From positions 1-9,918 of the forward strand of contig JAGLYY010000026.1 of NCBI GenBank assembly GCA_023131935.1: a DNA stretch of 9,918 bases. Reading direction: 5' to 3'. Source of the stretch: Spirochaetales bacterium. GTDB taxonomy: Bacteria; Spirochaetota; Spirochaetia; JAGLYY01. Made by a program: the position numbers and the translations under genes. Below the pieces are notes generated by a model. It saw only the letters and a list, made by a program, of their open reading frames with translations, was not told where the DNA came from and ran no database searches. Below, piece by piece: positions 1 through 6,477 of this stretch. The number at the start of each line of letters is the position of its first letter. Positions within the stretch are counted from its first letter, which is position 1.

Positions 1-131
1 CAGCACAAAAAAATCGCTTTATATAATAGTGAAAGCTCAATACAGATAACAAAGAGGATAAAAGGCAGCATCTGGAACCCAAAAATAGTAGAGTGAAAAT
101 AGGTAAAACCAATCCAATCGTCAATATTCAT
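1..131 (-). CDS. N-terminal part of an unknown membrane protein, cut off by the window edge
   Basis: The complement is open from an ATG at 131-129 to the window edge, giving 43 codons with no stop. GAGGAG lies 9 bases upstream of this ATG, a good ribosome-binding site. The peptide begins MNIDDWIGFTYF, and residues about 17-42 form one long hydrophobic stretch (FGFQMLPFILFVICIELSLL and onward), so the product looks like an integral membrane protein. I do not recognise the family. The three plus-strand frames here are interrupted by stops, for example TGA at 94 and TAG at 100, which favours the minus strand. The gene is head-to-head with the ComM remnant and its ribosome-binding site lies inside that remnant. 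Its length is unknown, so chance openness cannot be excluded. Confidence 0.5.
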   Translation of the reverse strand, partial: MNIDDWIGFTYFHSTIFGFQMLPFILFVICIELSLLYKAIFLC

Positions 132-318
132 GGCTGTGATCTCCTCGATATCCGAGCTCCCACTCTCCAATCGCGCGGGACATTCAATCCTCAAAATAGC
201 AAGAACAATTGCTGATCTGGATGAGAAGGAGATGATTGAAGAGGAACATCTATTGGAAAACCTCGAATCATCTTGTATATTGAAAACAGATACAATGCTG
301 CCAGGGGAATTTCAATGA
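130..318 (+). pseudogene. C-terminal remnant of a ComM/YifB-like Mg-chelatase family ATPase
   Basis: The 62-residue frame contains LSNRAGHSILKIARTIADL (residues 12-30) followed by an acidic EEEHLLE segment. This matches the C-terminal Mg_chelatase_C region of ComM/YifB proteins, where an LSxRAxHxILxxARTIADL helix is followed by a helix ending in EEHLxEA. Full family members are about 500 residues and carry a Walker ATPase domain. Here the same frame has stops at 94 and 100, and no other upstream frame continues the match, so at least 85% of the gene is missing. The remnant has no ribosome-binding site of its own at 130. Its stop (316-318) overlaps the htrA ATG (315-317). ComM is a helicase that helps branch migration in natural transformation, a role this fragment cannot perform. 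It is most simply the relic of a deletion or rearrangement. Confidence 0.7.
303..308 (+). promoter_or_regulatory. Ribosome-binding site fixing the htrA start
   Basis: AGGGGA lies 6 bases before the ATG at 315. It supports this start over the in-frame ATG at 273, which would add 14 residues ahead of a good membrane anchor and lacks a comparable purine box. The site lies inside the ComM remnant, so translation of the remnant, if any, would feed directly into htrA. Confidence 0.7.
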
Positions 319-1538
319 AACTTTACAGCCGGGGACAGGTAATATTCTTTTCGATAACAAGCGGAGTAATCGTATTGCTTATCGCTATTGGCTTTGGTTT
401 TTTTGGGCGCGGGAGTTCAAAGAGCAGATTGGGTGATTCTGAAAATATTACTGCAGCTGAGTGGGAGTTTGACCTTCAGACATCGATTGTCCCGGTGCAG
501 GAGGCCCCCTTTTCAGGTAACGGGTACACCTCATCCGATGAGGATGCTACCATCAAGGTGTATGAGCTGCTGAATAAAGGGGTTGTAAATATCACTACCG
601 AAATCATCACCTATAATTGGTTTCTCGATCCCATACCAACCGAGGGAGGAACCGGCTCGGGATCAATTATTGATAAACGGGGATACATCCTTACAAACTA
701 TCATGTTATTGAAAACGCGACAAAGCTGTTTGTAACTCTTGCCGATGCTGAACGGTATGAGGGGGAAGTTATCGGCATTGACCCCGAAAATGATCTTGCA
801 GTGATAAAAATTGATCCGGGTACGAAAGATCTTACTACCATTCCTCTGGGGACTTCTGAGGATTTAAGAGTTGGCCAGAAGGTGCTCGCCATCGGCAACC
901 CTTTCGGTTTTGACAGGACCCTTACTACCGGTATCGTATCCGGTTTGGGACGCCCCATCCGTTCAAACAGAAACATCATTATCCAGGATATGATTCAGAC
1001 CGATGCCGCTATAAACCCCGGGAATTCCGGGGGACCGCTTCTCAACAGCAGCGGACAAATGATCGGGATTAATACGATGATTTTCAGTCCTTCACAGGGG
1101 TCAGTTGGTGTTGGTTTCGCGGTGCCGGTTGATACCGCCCGCCGGGTTGTCCCGGAACTTATTGAGCACGGACTTGTTGACCGGGGATGGATCGATATTG
1201 TTCCGGTGCAGCTCAATCAGAGTATAGTGAATGCCGGCAGAATTGCTGTAGACGAGGGGCTTCTTATTTCAAGGGTCACTCGGGGCGGAAATGCTGAAGC
1301 AGCCGGGCTTCGCGGGGGGGACCAGCCTGTAAAATACCGGCTTACAGTGTTTTACTTAGGGGGAGATGTTATCGTAAAGATAGATAATACTGACATAAAA
1401 ACAATTACCGATCTCTTTATTGCCATGGAGGATAACAAACCGGGTGAAACGGTTGAAGTTGAATATTACCGGGGCAGACAACTCCGCAAAGTCAGAATCA
1501 CCTTGAGTCACCGGCCTGAGGGACTCAACTGGGAATAG
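315..1538 (+). CDS. Membrane-anchored HtrA/DegP-like serine protease with one PDZ domain
   Basis: This is a 407-residue trypsin-like protease of the HtrA/Deg family, acting outside the inner membrane on misfolded or damaged envelope proteins. Residues 9-30 form one hydrophobic segment without an obvious cleavage site, so it is probably a signal anchor. The protease domain spans about 85-285 with a complete triad: His130 in LTNYHVIENA, Asp160 in DPENDLAVIKID and Ser238 in NPGNSGGPL. A single PDZ domain follows (about 287-398). It contains the loop GLRGGDQPVKYRLTVFYLGG, a longer loop than in E. coli DegP that I have seen in DegP-like proteins of other phyla. One PDZ rather than two makes it closer to DegS or HhoA in architecture. 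The stop is 4 bp before uvrB, so the two are probably co-transcribed. The start at 315 is chosen from the ribosome-binding site and the anchor position. Confidence 0.93.
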   Translation: MKLYSRGQVIFFSITSGVIVLLIAIGFGFFGRGSSKSRLGDSENITAAEWEFDLQTSIVPVQEAPFSGNGYTSSDEDATIKVYELLNKGVVNITTEIITYNWFLDPIPTEGGTGSGSIIDKRGYILTNYHVIENATKLFVTLADAERYEGEVIGIDPENDLAVIKIDPGTKDLTTIPLGTSEDLRVGQKVLAIGNPFGFDRTLTTGIVSGLGRPIRSNRNIIIQDMIQTDAAINPGNSGGPLLNSSGQMIGINTMIFSPSQGSVGVGFAVPVDTARRVVPELIEHGLVDRGWIDIVPVQLNQSIVNAGRIAVDEGLLISRVTRGGNAEAAGLRGGDQPVKYRLTVFYLGGDVIVKIDNTDIKTITDLFIAMEDNKPGETVEVEYYRGRQLRKVRITLSHRPEGLNWE

Positions 1539-1542
1539 AGGG

Positions 1543-3531
1543 ATGAAACCATTTAAATTAACCGCGTCATTTGAACCGGCTGGTGATCAGGCGGAAGCCA
1601 TTAATGGTTTAACCCAGGGGATCCGCAAAGGGAATCGGTGCCAGACTCTCAAGGGCGTTACCGGTTCCGGAAAAACCTATACCATGGCAAAAGTCATTGA
1701 AGCTGTGCAGATGCCCGCCCTGGTGATAAGCCATAACAAGACCCTTGCCGCTCAGCTTTACCGGGAGTTTAAAGATTTTTTCCCCGACAACGCTGTAGAG
1801 TACTTTGTTTCCTACTACGATTATTATCAGCCTGAAGCTTATGTTCCCTCCAGGGATCTTTACATTGAAAAGGATGCATCCATCAACGATGAAATTGACA
1901 GGCACAGGCTCTCGGCAACCTCATCTCTCATGGAAAGGGATGATGTTATTATCGTGGCATCAGTTTCCTGTATCTATGGTCTTGGGAATCCGAAGGCCTT
2001 TCGGGAGATGCGGTATAACTTTCAACAGGGAGAATACTGCGACATCCATGAGGCAAGCAAGTCACTCGTAACACTGCGGTACGATCGAAATGATGCCGTA
2101 CTTCAGAGGGGGGCATTCAGGATTAAAGGTGATGTCTTTGAAGTTTATCCTGCTTACCTCAAAGAGGCTTTCAGAATCGAAATCGGATGGGACAAGGTTG
2201 AAAAAATTTCGAGGATCCATACTGTGTCCGGGGAGGTCCTCGAGATTCTGGACAGTATTACGATTTATCCCGCGAAGCATTTTATCATGCCTGAGGAGCA
2301 AATACATAAAGCCCTGGAAAAGATCCGGGGGGAGCTGGATGATACCTATCAAACTTTTTTGGATCAACAGAAACTTGTTGAAGCCCAGAGGATAAAATCC
2401 AGAACAGAATATGACCTCGAGATGCTCGAGGAAATCGGGTATTGTTCAGGAATCGAAAACTACTCCCGCCACTTGAGCGACAGAGAGGAGGGAGAACGTC
2501 CCGCGGTATTAATTGATTATTTCCCTCCGAAATTTCTAACTTTTATCGATGAATCTCATATCTCCCTGCCTCAGATCGGCGGGATGTATGAAGGGGACAG
2601 GTCGAGGAAGCTCAACCTGGTAAACCACGGTTTTCGTCTTCCCTCCGCCCTGGATAACCGTCCCCTTTACTTTGGAGAATTTGAGGGGCTTCTCGATAAA
2701 ACTATTTTTGTTTCGGCAACTCCCGGGAAGGAGGAGCTGAATCGGTCGGATAACATGGTTGAGCAGGTCATCCGTCCGACAGGACTAATCGATCCTGCAA
2801 TAGTGGTCCGTCCCTCAGAGGGACAAATTGAGGACCTTTTTGGCGAGATAAAAAAACGGATCGACAAGAATGAGAGAACTCTGGTAACGACCCTGACAAA
2901 AAAAATGTCAGAGGACCTGTCCGATTACCTTCTGGATCTGGGACTAAAGGTCCGGTATCTCCACTCCGAAATCGAAACCTTTGAGAGGGTAGAGATCCTG
3001 AGAGATTTACGGATGGGGACCTTTGATGTCCTTGTAGGGATCAACCTGCTGAGGGAGGGGCTGGACTTACCTGAGGTATCCCTCATCGCGATTCTGGATG
3101 CCGATAAAATTGGTTTTCTCAGATCCGCTACCTCACTCATCCAGACAATTGGACGGGCAGCAAGGAATGTCAACGGTAAGGTCATCATGTATGCCGACAA
3201 AATGTCAGACGCCATGGCATTGGCGATCAAGGAGACTGATCGAAGACGAAAGATGCAGACAGCCTACAACGAAGAGCATGATATCACCCCTAAAACAATT
3301 CGAAAGGCGATACATGATCTGCTTGAGCGGAAGAAGGAGGAAAAGCGGCAGGTTGAAGGGATGTCTATAGAAATACTCAAGGCAAGCCATAACATCCTGA
3401 TCCCCAAAGAGCGCAAGAAACTCATCAGCCTTTTTGAAAAGGAGATGCTCGAACTGGCGAAGAACCTGGAGTTTGAAAAAGCCGCGGTAGTCCGGGACGA
3501 GATTGAGAAGCTTAAAGAAATGGGGAGCTGA
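1543..3531 (+). CDS. uvrB: UvrB, excinuclease ABC subunit B
   Basis: UvrB receives damaged DNA from UvrA, verifies the lesion with its beta-hairpin and recruits UvrC for incision in nucleotide-excision repair. The 662 residues match the usual length (E. coli 673). Visible motifs: Walker A GVTGSGKT at 38-45; the beta-hairpin region with YYDYYQPEAYVPSRDLYIEKD-type sequence at about 91-111; the helicase DESH box at 336-339; SATPG at 391-395; NLLREGLDLPEV at 501-512; QTIGRAARN at 534-542; and a C-terminal UVR motif at about 622-659 that contacts UvrC. The start MKPFKL with EPAGDQ at 11-16 is typical. The ribosome-binding site is modest (GGGA 8 bases upstream), consistent with coupling to htrA 4 bp away. 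One oddity is DADKIGFLRS at 519-528, where most family members I recall have DADKEGFLRS. Confidence 0.98.
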   Translation: MKPFKLTASFEPAGDQAEAINGLTQGIRKGNRCQTLKGVTGSGKTYTMAKVIEAVQMPALVISHNKTLAAQLYREFKDFFPDNAVEYFVSYYDYYQPEAYVPSRDLYIEKDASINDEIDRHRLSATSSLMERDDVIIVASVSCIYGLGNPKAFREMRYNFQQGEYCDIHEASKSLVTLRYDRNDAVLQRGAFRIKGDVFEVYPAYLKEAFRIEIGWDKVEKISRIHTVSGEVLEILDSITIYPAKHFIMPEEQIHKALEKIRGELDDTYQTFLDQQKLVEAQRIKSRTEYDLEMLEEIGYCSGIENYSRHLSDREEGERPAVLIDYFPPKFLTFIDESHISLPQIGGMYEGDRSRKLNLVNHGFRLPSALDNRPLYFGEFEGLLDKTIFVSATPGKEELNRSDNMVEQVIRPTGLIDPAIVVRPSEGQIEDLFGEIKKRIDKNERTLVTTLTKKMSEDLSDYLLDLGLKVRYLHSEIETFERVEILRDLRMGTFDVLVGINLLREGLDLPEVSLIAILDADKIGFLRSATSLIQTIGRAARNVNGKVIMYADKMSDAMALAIKETDRRRKMQTAYNEEHDITPKTIRKAIHDLLERKKEEKRQVEGMSIEILKASHNILIPKERKKLISLFEKEMLELAKNLEFEKAAVVRDEIEKLKEMGS

Positions 3532-3640
3532 TAAATACAGGTTCCCATATTCGTGAACGACCACCTGCAAAGCTACAAGAGATATTTTAACTGACGTGAA
3601 AAATATTTGGTGGCTTTCTTTTGTAGTAATAGATGAGTTG

Positions 3641-3669
3641 TAGACAAAATGCACACATTGTGCTATTGT
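3641..3669 (+). promoter_or_regulatory. Probable brnTA promoter with an operator-like inverted repeat
   Basis: TAGACA (3641-3646) and TATTGT (3664-3669) are separated by 17 bases. This is a plausible sigma70-type promoter whose start would fall at about 3676, essentially on the brnT ATG at 3677. The spacer contains the inverted repeat GCACA-CAT-TGTGC (3651-3663). A repeat in that position is typical of operators where a TA antitoxin represses its own operon, and BrnA-type ribbon-helix-helix proteins are known autorepressors. No ribosome-binding site precedes the ATG. The boxes were read by eye. Confidence 0.5.
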
Positions 3670-3676
3670 GTAAAGT

Positions 3677-3964
3677 ATGAAGCTCTTTGACTGGAATGAA
3701 GAGAAAAATGTTGAATTAAAGAGAACAAGAAATATTTCGTTTGAAGACTTACTCTTTTACATCGAGAAAGGTGACATTCTGGATATAGTTGAAAACCCAA
3801 ATCGGGAAAAATATCCCGGACAGAAATATTTCATAATAAAAATAAGTGACTATATTTATTATGTTCCGTTTGTCGAAGACAAAGAAACGGTTTTTCTAAA
3901 AACAATCATTCCAAGTCGCAAATATACCAAGCGATATATAGGAGGAAGAGAAGATGGCAAATAG
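3677..3964 (+). CDS. brnT: BrnT-family toxin (RelE-fold ribonuclease) of a type II TA module
   Basis: BrnT proteins are small RelE-fold ribonucleases that inhibit translation and are neutralised by BrnA. The 95 residues show the family pattern: FDWNEEKN at 4-11, ISFEDLLFYIE at 20-30, a central sheet with KYFIIKISDYIYYVPFVED at about 50-68 and the C-terminal TIIPSRKYTKRYI block at 76-88. The last matches the conserved basic (I/S)xARKxTxxE-like tail of BrnT. The gene is AT-rich and precedes its antitoxin, the usual BrnTA order, and its end overlaps the antitoxin start by 11 bp. No Shine-Dalgarno sequence precedes the ATG and the promoter places transcription at or just before it, so translation may begin on a near-leaderless message. 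Toxicity is inferred from family, not shown. Confidence 0.9.
   Translation: MKLFDWNEEKNVELKRTRNISFEDLLFYIEKGDILDIVENPNREKYPGQKYFIIKISDYIYYVPFVEDKETVFLKTIIPSRKYTKRYIGGREDGK
3940..3945 (+). promoter_or_regulatory. Strong ribosome-binding site for the BrnA-type antitoxin
   Basis: A perfect AGGAGG lies 8 bases before the ATG at 3954, inside the 3' end of brnT. The toxin gene has no such site. The contrast would favour antitoxin synthesis over toxin synthesis from the shared message, as many TA operons need. Confidence 0.75.
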
Positions 3965-4259
3965 ATATTCAAAAGAAGAACTTGATATCGTGGAAGCGAT
4001 TGAAGGCGGAAAATTTAAATCTATCGAGAGTTTGGATGAAGAGAAAAAACGCTATAGTGAATATGCGGCAAATACATTACGAAAAGATAAAAGGGTGAAT
4101 ATTCGGATTAGTGAAAGAGATCTTCAATCAATACAGAGAAAGGCTATTGAAGAAGGGATTCCGTACCAGACTTTAATATCAAGTTTGCTGCATAAATACA
4201 TAAACGGGAGATTGGTAGATATTAATTCATTAAATCAGGTCAGAGGAATAGGAAAATGA
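3954..4259 (+). CDS. brnA: BrnA/CopG-type ribbon-helix-helix antitoxin
   Basis: The 101-residue product is the likely antitoxin and autorepressor of the upstream BrnT. Residues about 47-83 form a classic ribbon-helix-helix unit: a basic beta-strand RVNIRISERDL, helix A through QSIQRKAIEEG, the turn IPYQT and helix B LISSLLHKYI. Dimers of this fold insert the paired strands in the DNA major groove. The first 40 residues are acidic and probably include the toxin-binding part, although in Brucella BrnA the C terminus does this job. Residues 84-101 (GRLVDINSLN and onward) extend past the fold. The gene overlaps brnT by 11 bp and has a strong AGGAGG site. The expected operator is the inverted repeat at 3651-3663. 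Pairing with BrnT is firm from order and overlap; the BrnA name is by association. Confidence 0.88.
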   Translation: MANRYSKEELDIVEAIEGGKFKSIESLDEEKKRYSEYAANTLRKDKRVNIRISERDLQSIQRKAIEEGIPYQTLISSLLHKYINGRLVDINSLNQVRGIGK

Positions 4260-4436
4260 AAAGATCTGAAAAAATTCATCCTTCCGGGTTTTCTATATAC
4301 TTCTAAAATTGCCCGTATCATGGTAGCATGCATCATGCCAAGGTAGCTCATTTTGCCTAAGAATGAGTCCCCAAAAGTTTGATGAAACCATCTATGCACC
4401 CAAGACATCAACGGTTTTATCATAAGCTAGTTAGGC
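4260..4436 (+). repeat. Structured intergenic spacer with nested inverted repeats
   Basis: No convincing gene is present. The spacer holds several repeats. ATCATG recurs at 4317 and 4332 and GGTAGC at 4322 and 4342, together making a degenerate tandem repeat. GCATG-CAT-CATGC makes a small hairpin at about 4326-4338. GCCTAA (4355-4360) and TTAGGC (4431-4436) form a perfect 6-bp outer inverted repeat. Nested inside are GATGAAACC (4381-4389) and GGTTTTATC (4413-4421), a 9-bp stem with one G-T pair that extends by one further T-A pair. The nested order is reminiscent of integron attC sites, whose right end is GTTRRRY, and GTTAGGC at 4430-4436 fits that box. The left box ends in G rather than C, so the match is incomplete. 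Confidence 0.4.
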
Positions 4437-4458
4437 GACATACATTTTTCAATTTCCC

Positions 4459-4487
4459 TTGACTTTGCATTTCACATTTGATACAAT
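4459..4487 (+). promoter_or_regulatory. Strong sigma70-type promoter for abiEi-abiEii
   Basis: TTGACT (4459-4464) and TACAAT (4482-4487) are separated by exactly 17 bases, each one mismatch from consensus. Transcription would start at about 4494, leaving only about six bases before the ATG at 4500. Nearby are ATTTCA (4469-4474, in the spacer) and two TGAAATA repeats (4501 and 4511, one helical turn apart, at the start of the gene). These could be the operator for the AbiEi winged-helix repressor, but the arms are short and AT-rich. Confidence 0.7.
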
Positions 4488-4499
4488 AACGTCATAAAG

Positions 4500-5120
4500 A
4501 TGAAATACCGTGAAATATTACTTGAACAACTAAAATCACAGCCATATTTCAATAGAAAAGCTGTGCATCAGCTTAGCGAGCAGTATGGACTTAAAAGTAC
4601 TACGGTTGATACCTATATAAGCAAATCTTTGAAGCGCAAAGAAATCATTACACTCAAAAAAGGACTATACGTATCCGCTGACTTTTATAATAAGAATAAA
4701 GGCGACTTCTCCTACTCATTCTATCTCGCAAATATCCTGCGTACACCATCGTATGTGAGCTCATGGGCAGCACTTCAGTACTACGACCTTGCCACGGAAG
4801 CAATATATATAATTACATCAATCACACCCAAAGTTACTCGATCATACAAAACAAAGGTGGGCAATTTTGCCTACCAGTCGATACAGAAAGAGTTATTTAC
4901 GGGGTTTTCCTTGGTAAAAGGGAATTTCGATTTCTTTATTGCATCTCCTTCAAAAGCACTTTTCGACTTGCTGTATTTCAAAACACGACAGTTTCGTGGG
5001 ATACGACTTGAAAATGTAAAAGCACTGATCGAAGAATTGCGCATTGATATTGAAGAGATGAGTCAGGAGGAACAGAAAAGTTTTTTTACGATGGTAAAAA
5101 AATATACTCATTATGAATGA
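4500..5120 (+). CDS. abiEi: AbiEi-family type IV antitoxin and transcriptional repressor
   Basis: AbiEi proteins counter the AbiEii nucleotidyltransferase toxin and repress the operon. The 206 residues have an N-terminal winged-helix domain (about 1-60), with helices FNRKAVHQLSEQYGL and STTVDTYISKSLKRKEI and the wing ITLKKGLYV. The family's central domain follows: PSYVSSWAALQYYDL at 83-97, then IYIITSITPKVTRSY and FAYQSIQ. The C-terminal block SPSKALFDLLYF is also family-like, followed by a charged helical tail. The start at 4500 sits about six bases downstream of the predicted transcription start and lacks a Shine-Dalgarno sequence, so the message may be nearly leaderless. The gene overlaps the toxin gene by 8 bp. 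Composition is strongly AT-rich compared with uvrB, a sign of transfer. In type IV modules antitoxin and toxin need not bind each other. Confidence 0.87.
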   Translation: MKYREILLEQLKSQPYFNRKAVHQLSEQYGLKSTTVDTYISKSLKRKEIITLKKGLYVSADFYNKNKGDFSYSFYLANILRTPSYVSSWAALQYYDLATEAIYIITSITPKVTRSYKTKVGNFAYQSIQKELFTGFSLVKGNFDFFIASPSKALFDLLYFKTRQFRGIRLENVKALIEELRIDIEEMSQEEQKSFFTMVKKYTHYE

Positions 5121-6396
5121 CCAAATTATGCTAACGCTAAAAAGTAAACTTGATGACCTTGCTGCGTATGGGGGGGGTGAAGTCGAAACACAGCGAAATG
5201 TGCTCAAAGAGGAGTTGCAGTTTTATGTTCTAAACTATATTTATCATCACCCGGAGTACAGTAGTTGGACGATGTATGGTGGCTCTGCGCTTCGTATATG
5301 TCACGGACTTGATCGTATGTCCATCGATCTGGATTTTGAAGTCACACACACTGTGTCAGAAGCATTTCTGAATGAGTTGAAAGATGAGATAGAACTACAT
5401 TTTAAAAATACATATGGTTTCGGACCGGAACTGCTGACCGTTAAGATAACAACAGATCGAGGATTACTTTTGCGTTTCCATATCGGTGATAAGTTGGGTA
5501 TCAGCCATCCGTCAAAACAAGTGCATGTTAAAATTGATCTCAACCACTTTACGGCTCCAAAGACGGTGAGTGAACGCAGACCGATAAACCACAATCAGTT
5601 TTCGTTTGTTATTAAGACATACAACATGTCCGTGCTTATGGCAAGTAAAATTGCTGCAATTTTCCTGCGTGGACAGCGTGGAGTGGGCAAAGCAATATAT
5701 GAAGGGAAAGGACATGATATCTATGATCTGCTATGGTATATGGGGAAAAAAGTGATACCGGATCTTGATTACTTGAATGCGAAAAATATCGACGTAAAAG
5801 ACCCGCGAGCACTTTTTAATAAACTTACTCTGCAAATGAATAAGGTAAATGATACAAATCTCAAGCAAGATCTTACACCTCTTTTTGTAAACCAGCCATA
5901 CATTGAAAATTGGCTCATTAATTGGCGAGAAAGCTATCTGCGCCTTCTTGATGAATATATGATTCATACAGTAACTACGTTGGAAAGTGTTGGTGTTCAT
6001 CAGGATTTCCAAACCGATGTTTTTTCATTTGTGTATCGGTACAGTACAGATGACGGAAATATGGTAAGAATTATTTATAAGATCAGCGACGACTGGATGA
6101 TTTTTCGAGATGGAGATTTACCTACAATCGTAGATGAAAAAATCAACAAAATAGTAGAGTTTGCTAATGACGGGATCGGTAGCAGGACTTCTCTACAGGA
6201 TAAATTGATGCAGTACGCTACTCTTTTTTACCAGAAAACTGAGAGCTACCTCAAAAAATCGAATAGTATAATGCTTGGTGACACCATTATGACCAAACTA
6301 ATTAGGATGACCGCAGATGACCTAAATCAGAAAGAGCAGATTGTGCTTAATAAATCCGCACTGCTTTCCTGTGAATTTGACGACTTATTTAAGTAG
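5113..6396 (+). CDS. abiEii: AbiEii/AbiGii-family nucleotidyltransferase toxin with a long C-terminal extension
   Basis: AbiEii toxins are DNA polymerase beta-type nucleotidyltransferases that block growth, and some relatives (MenT) add nucleotides to tRNA. The 427 residues contain the family motifs in order: Gly56-Gly57-Ser58 with Arg68, Ser70, Asp72 and Asp74 in YGGSALR...RMSIDLDFE; a third acidic residue, Asp142, in VKIDLNH; Lys179 in ASKIAAIFLR; and KGHDIYDLLWY at 199-209. The catalytic core therefore appears intact. Typical members are about 250-310 residues. Here residues about 303-427 form an additional mixed beta then helical region, with strands FSFVYRYS, MVRIIYKI and DWMIFRDG, that I do not recognise. 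The ATG at 5113 overlaps the antitoxin gene by 8 bp and has no clear ribosome-binding site, so translational coupling is likely. The role in phage defence is by analogy only. Confidence 0.87.
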   Translation: MNDQIMLTLKSKLDDLAAYGGGEVETQRNVLKEELQFYVLNYIYHHPEYSSWTMYGGSALRICHGLDRMSIDLDFEVTHTVSEAFLNELKDEIELHFKNTYGFGPELLTVKITTDRGLLLRFHIGDKLGISHPSKQVHVKIDLNHFTAPKTVSERRPINHNQFSFVIKTYNMSVLMASKIAAIFLRGQRGVGKAIYEGKGHDIYDLLWYMGKKVIPDLDYLNAKNIDVKDPRALFNKLTLQMNKVNDTNLKQDLTPLFVNQPYIENWLINWRESYLRLLDEYMIHTVTTLESVGVHQDFQTDVFSFVYRYSTDDGNMVRIIYKISDDWMIFRDGDLPTIVDEKINKIVEFANDGIGSRTSLQDKLMQYATLFYQKTESYLKKSNSIMLGDTIMTKLIRMTADDLNQKEQIVLNKSALLSCEFDDLFK

Positions 6397-6464
6397 GTGT
6401 TTGGCTATCATTAAAACTACCAAAGTAGAGATATATTAGGTTCGAGAAAGAAAACACGATTCTC

Positions 6465-6470
6465 AGGAGG
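6465..6470 (+). promoter_or_regulatory. Ribosome-binding site deciding between GTG and ATG starts
   Basis: A perfect AGGAGG precedes two adjacent in-frame start codons, GTG at 6475 (4 bases away) and ATG at 6478 (7 bases away). The spacing favours the ATG. Upstream, TATATT at 6432-6437 could be a -10 box, but no good -35 box goes with it. Confidence 0.75.
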
Positions 6471-6477
6471 CACTGTG

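Noticed and set aside
273..314. Upstream ATG at 273 as the htrA start
   Set aside because: The 315 start has a better ribosome-binding site and places the membrane anchor at the N terminus; the extra residues lie in the ComM remnant.
3538..3567. Inverted repeat CAGGT/ACCTG with inner GTTC/GAAC after uvrB as a possible terminator
   Set aside because: The arms are short, the two pairings compete with each other and no T-run follows, so a Rho-independent terminator is not supported.
3205..3654. A 149-codon minus-strand frame opposite the end of uvrB
   Set aside because: It is antisense to a highly conserved gene and shows no family resemblance or signal of its own.
4235..4423. A 62-codon minus-strand frame (MIKPLMSWVHRWFHQ and onward) in the BrnTA-AbiE spacer, possibly a transposase scrap
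   Set aside because: It has no recognisable transposase motif and no clear ribosome-binding site, it runs into the 3' end of the antitoxin gene, and the region is better described by its inverted repeats.
6444..6465. GAGAA/TTCTC inverted repeat just before the ATC hydrolase ribosome-binding site
   Set aside because: It has only 5-bp arms with an 11-base loop and does not enclose AGGAGG; chance is the simpler explanation.
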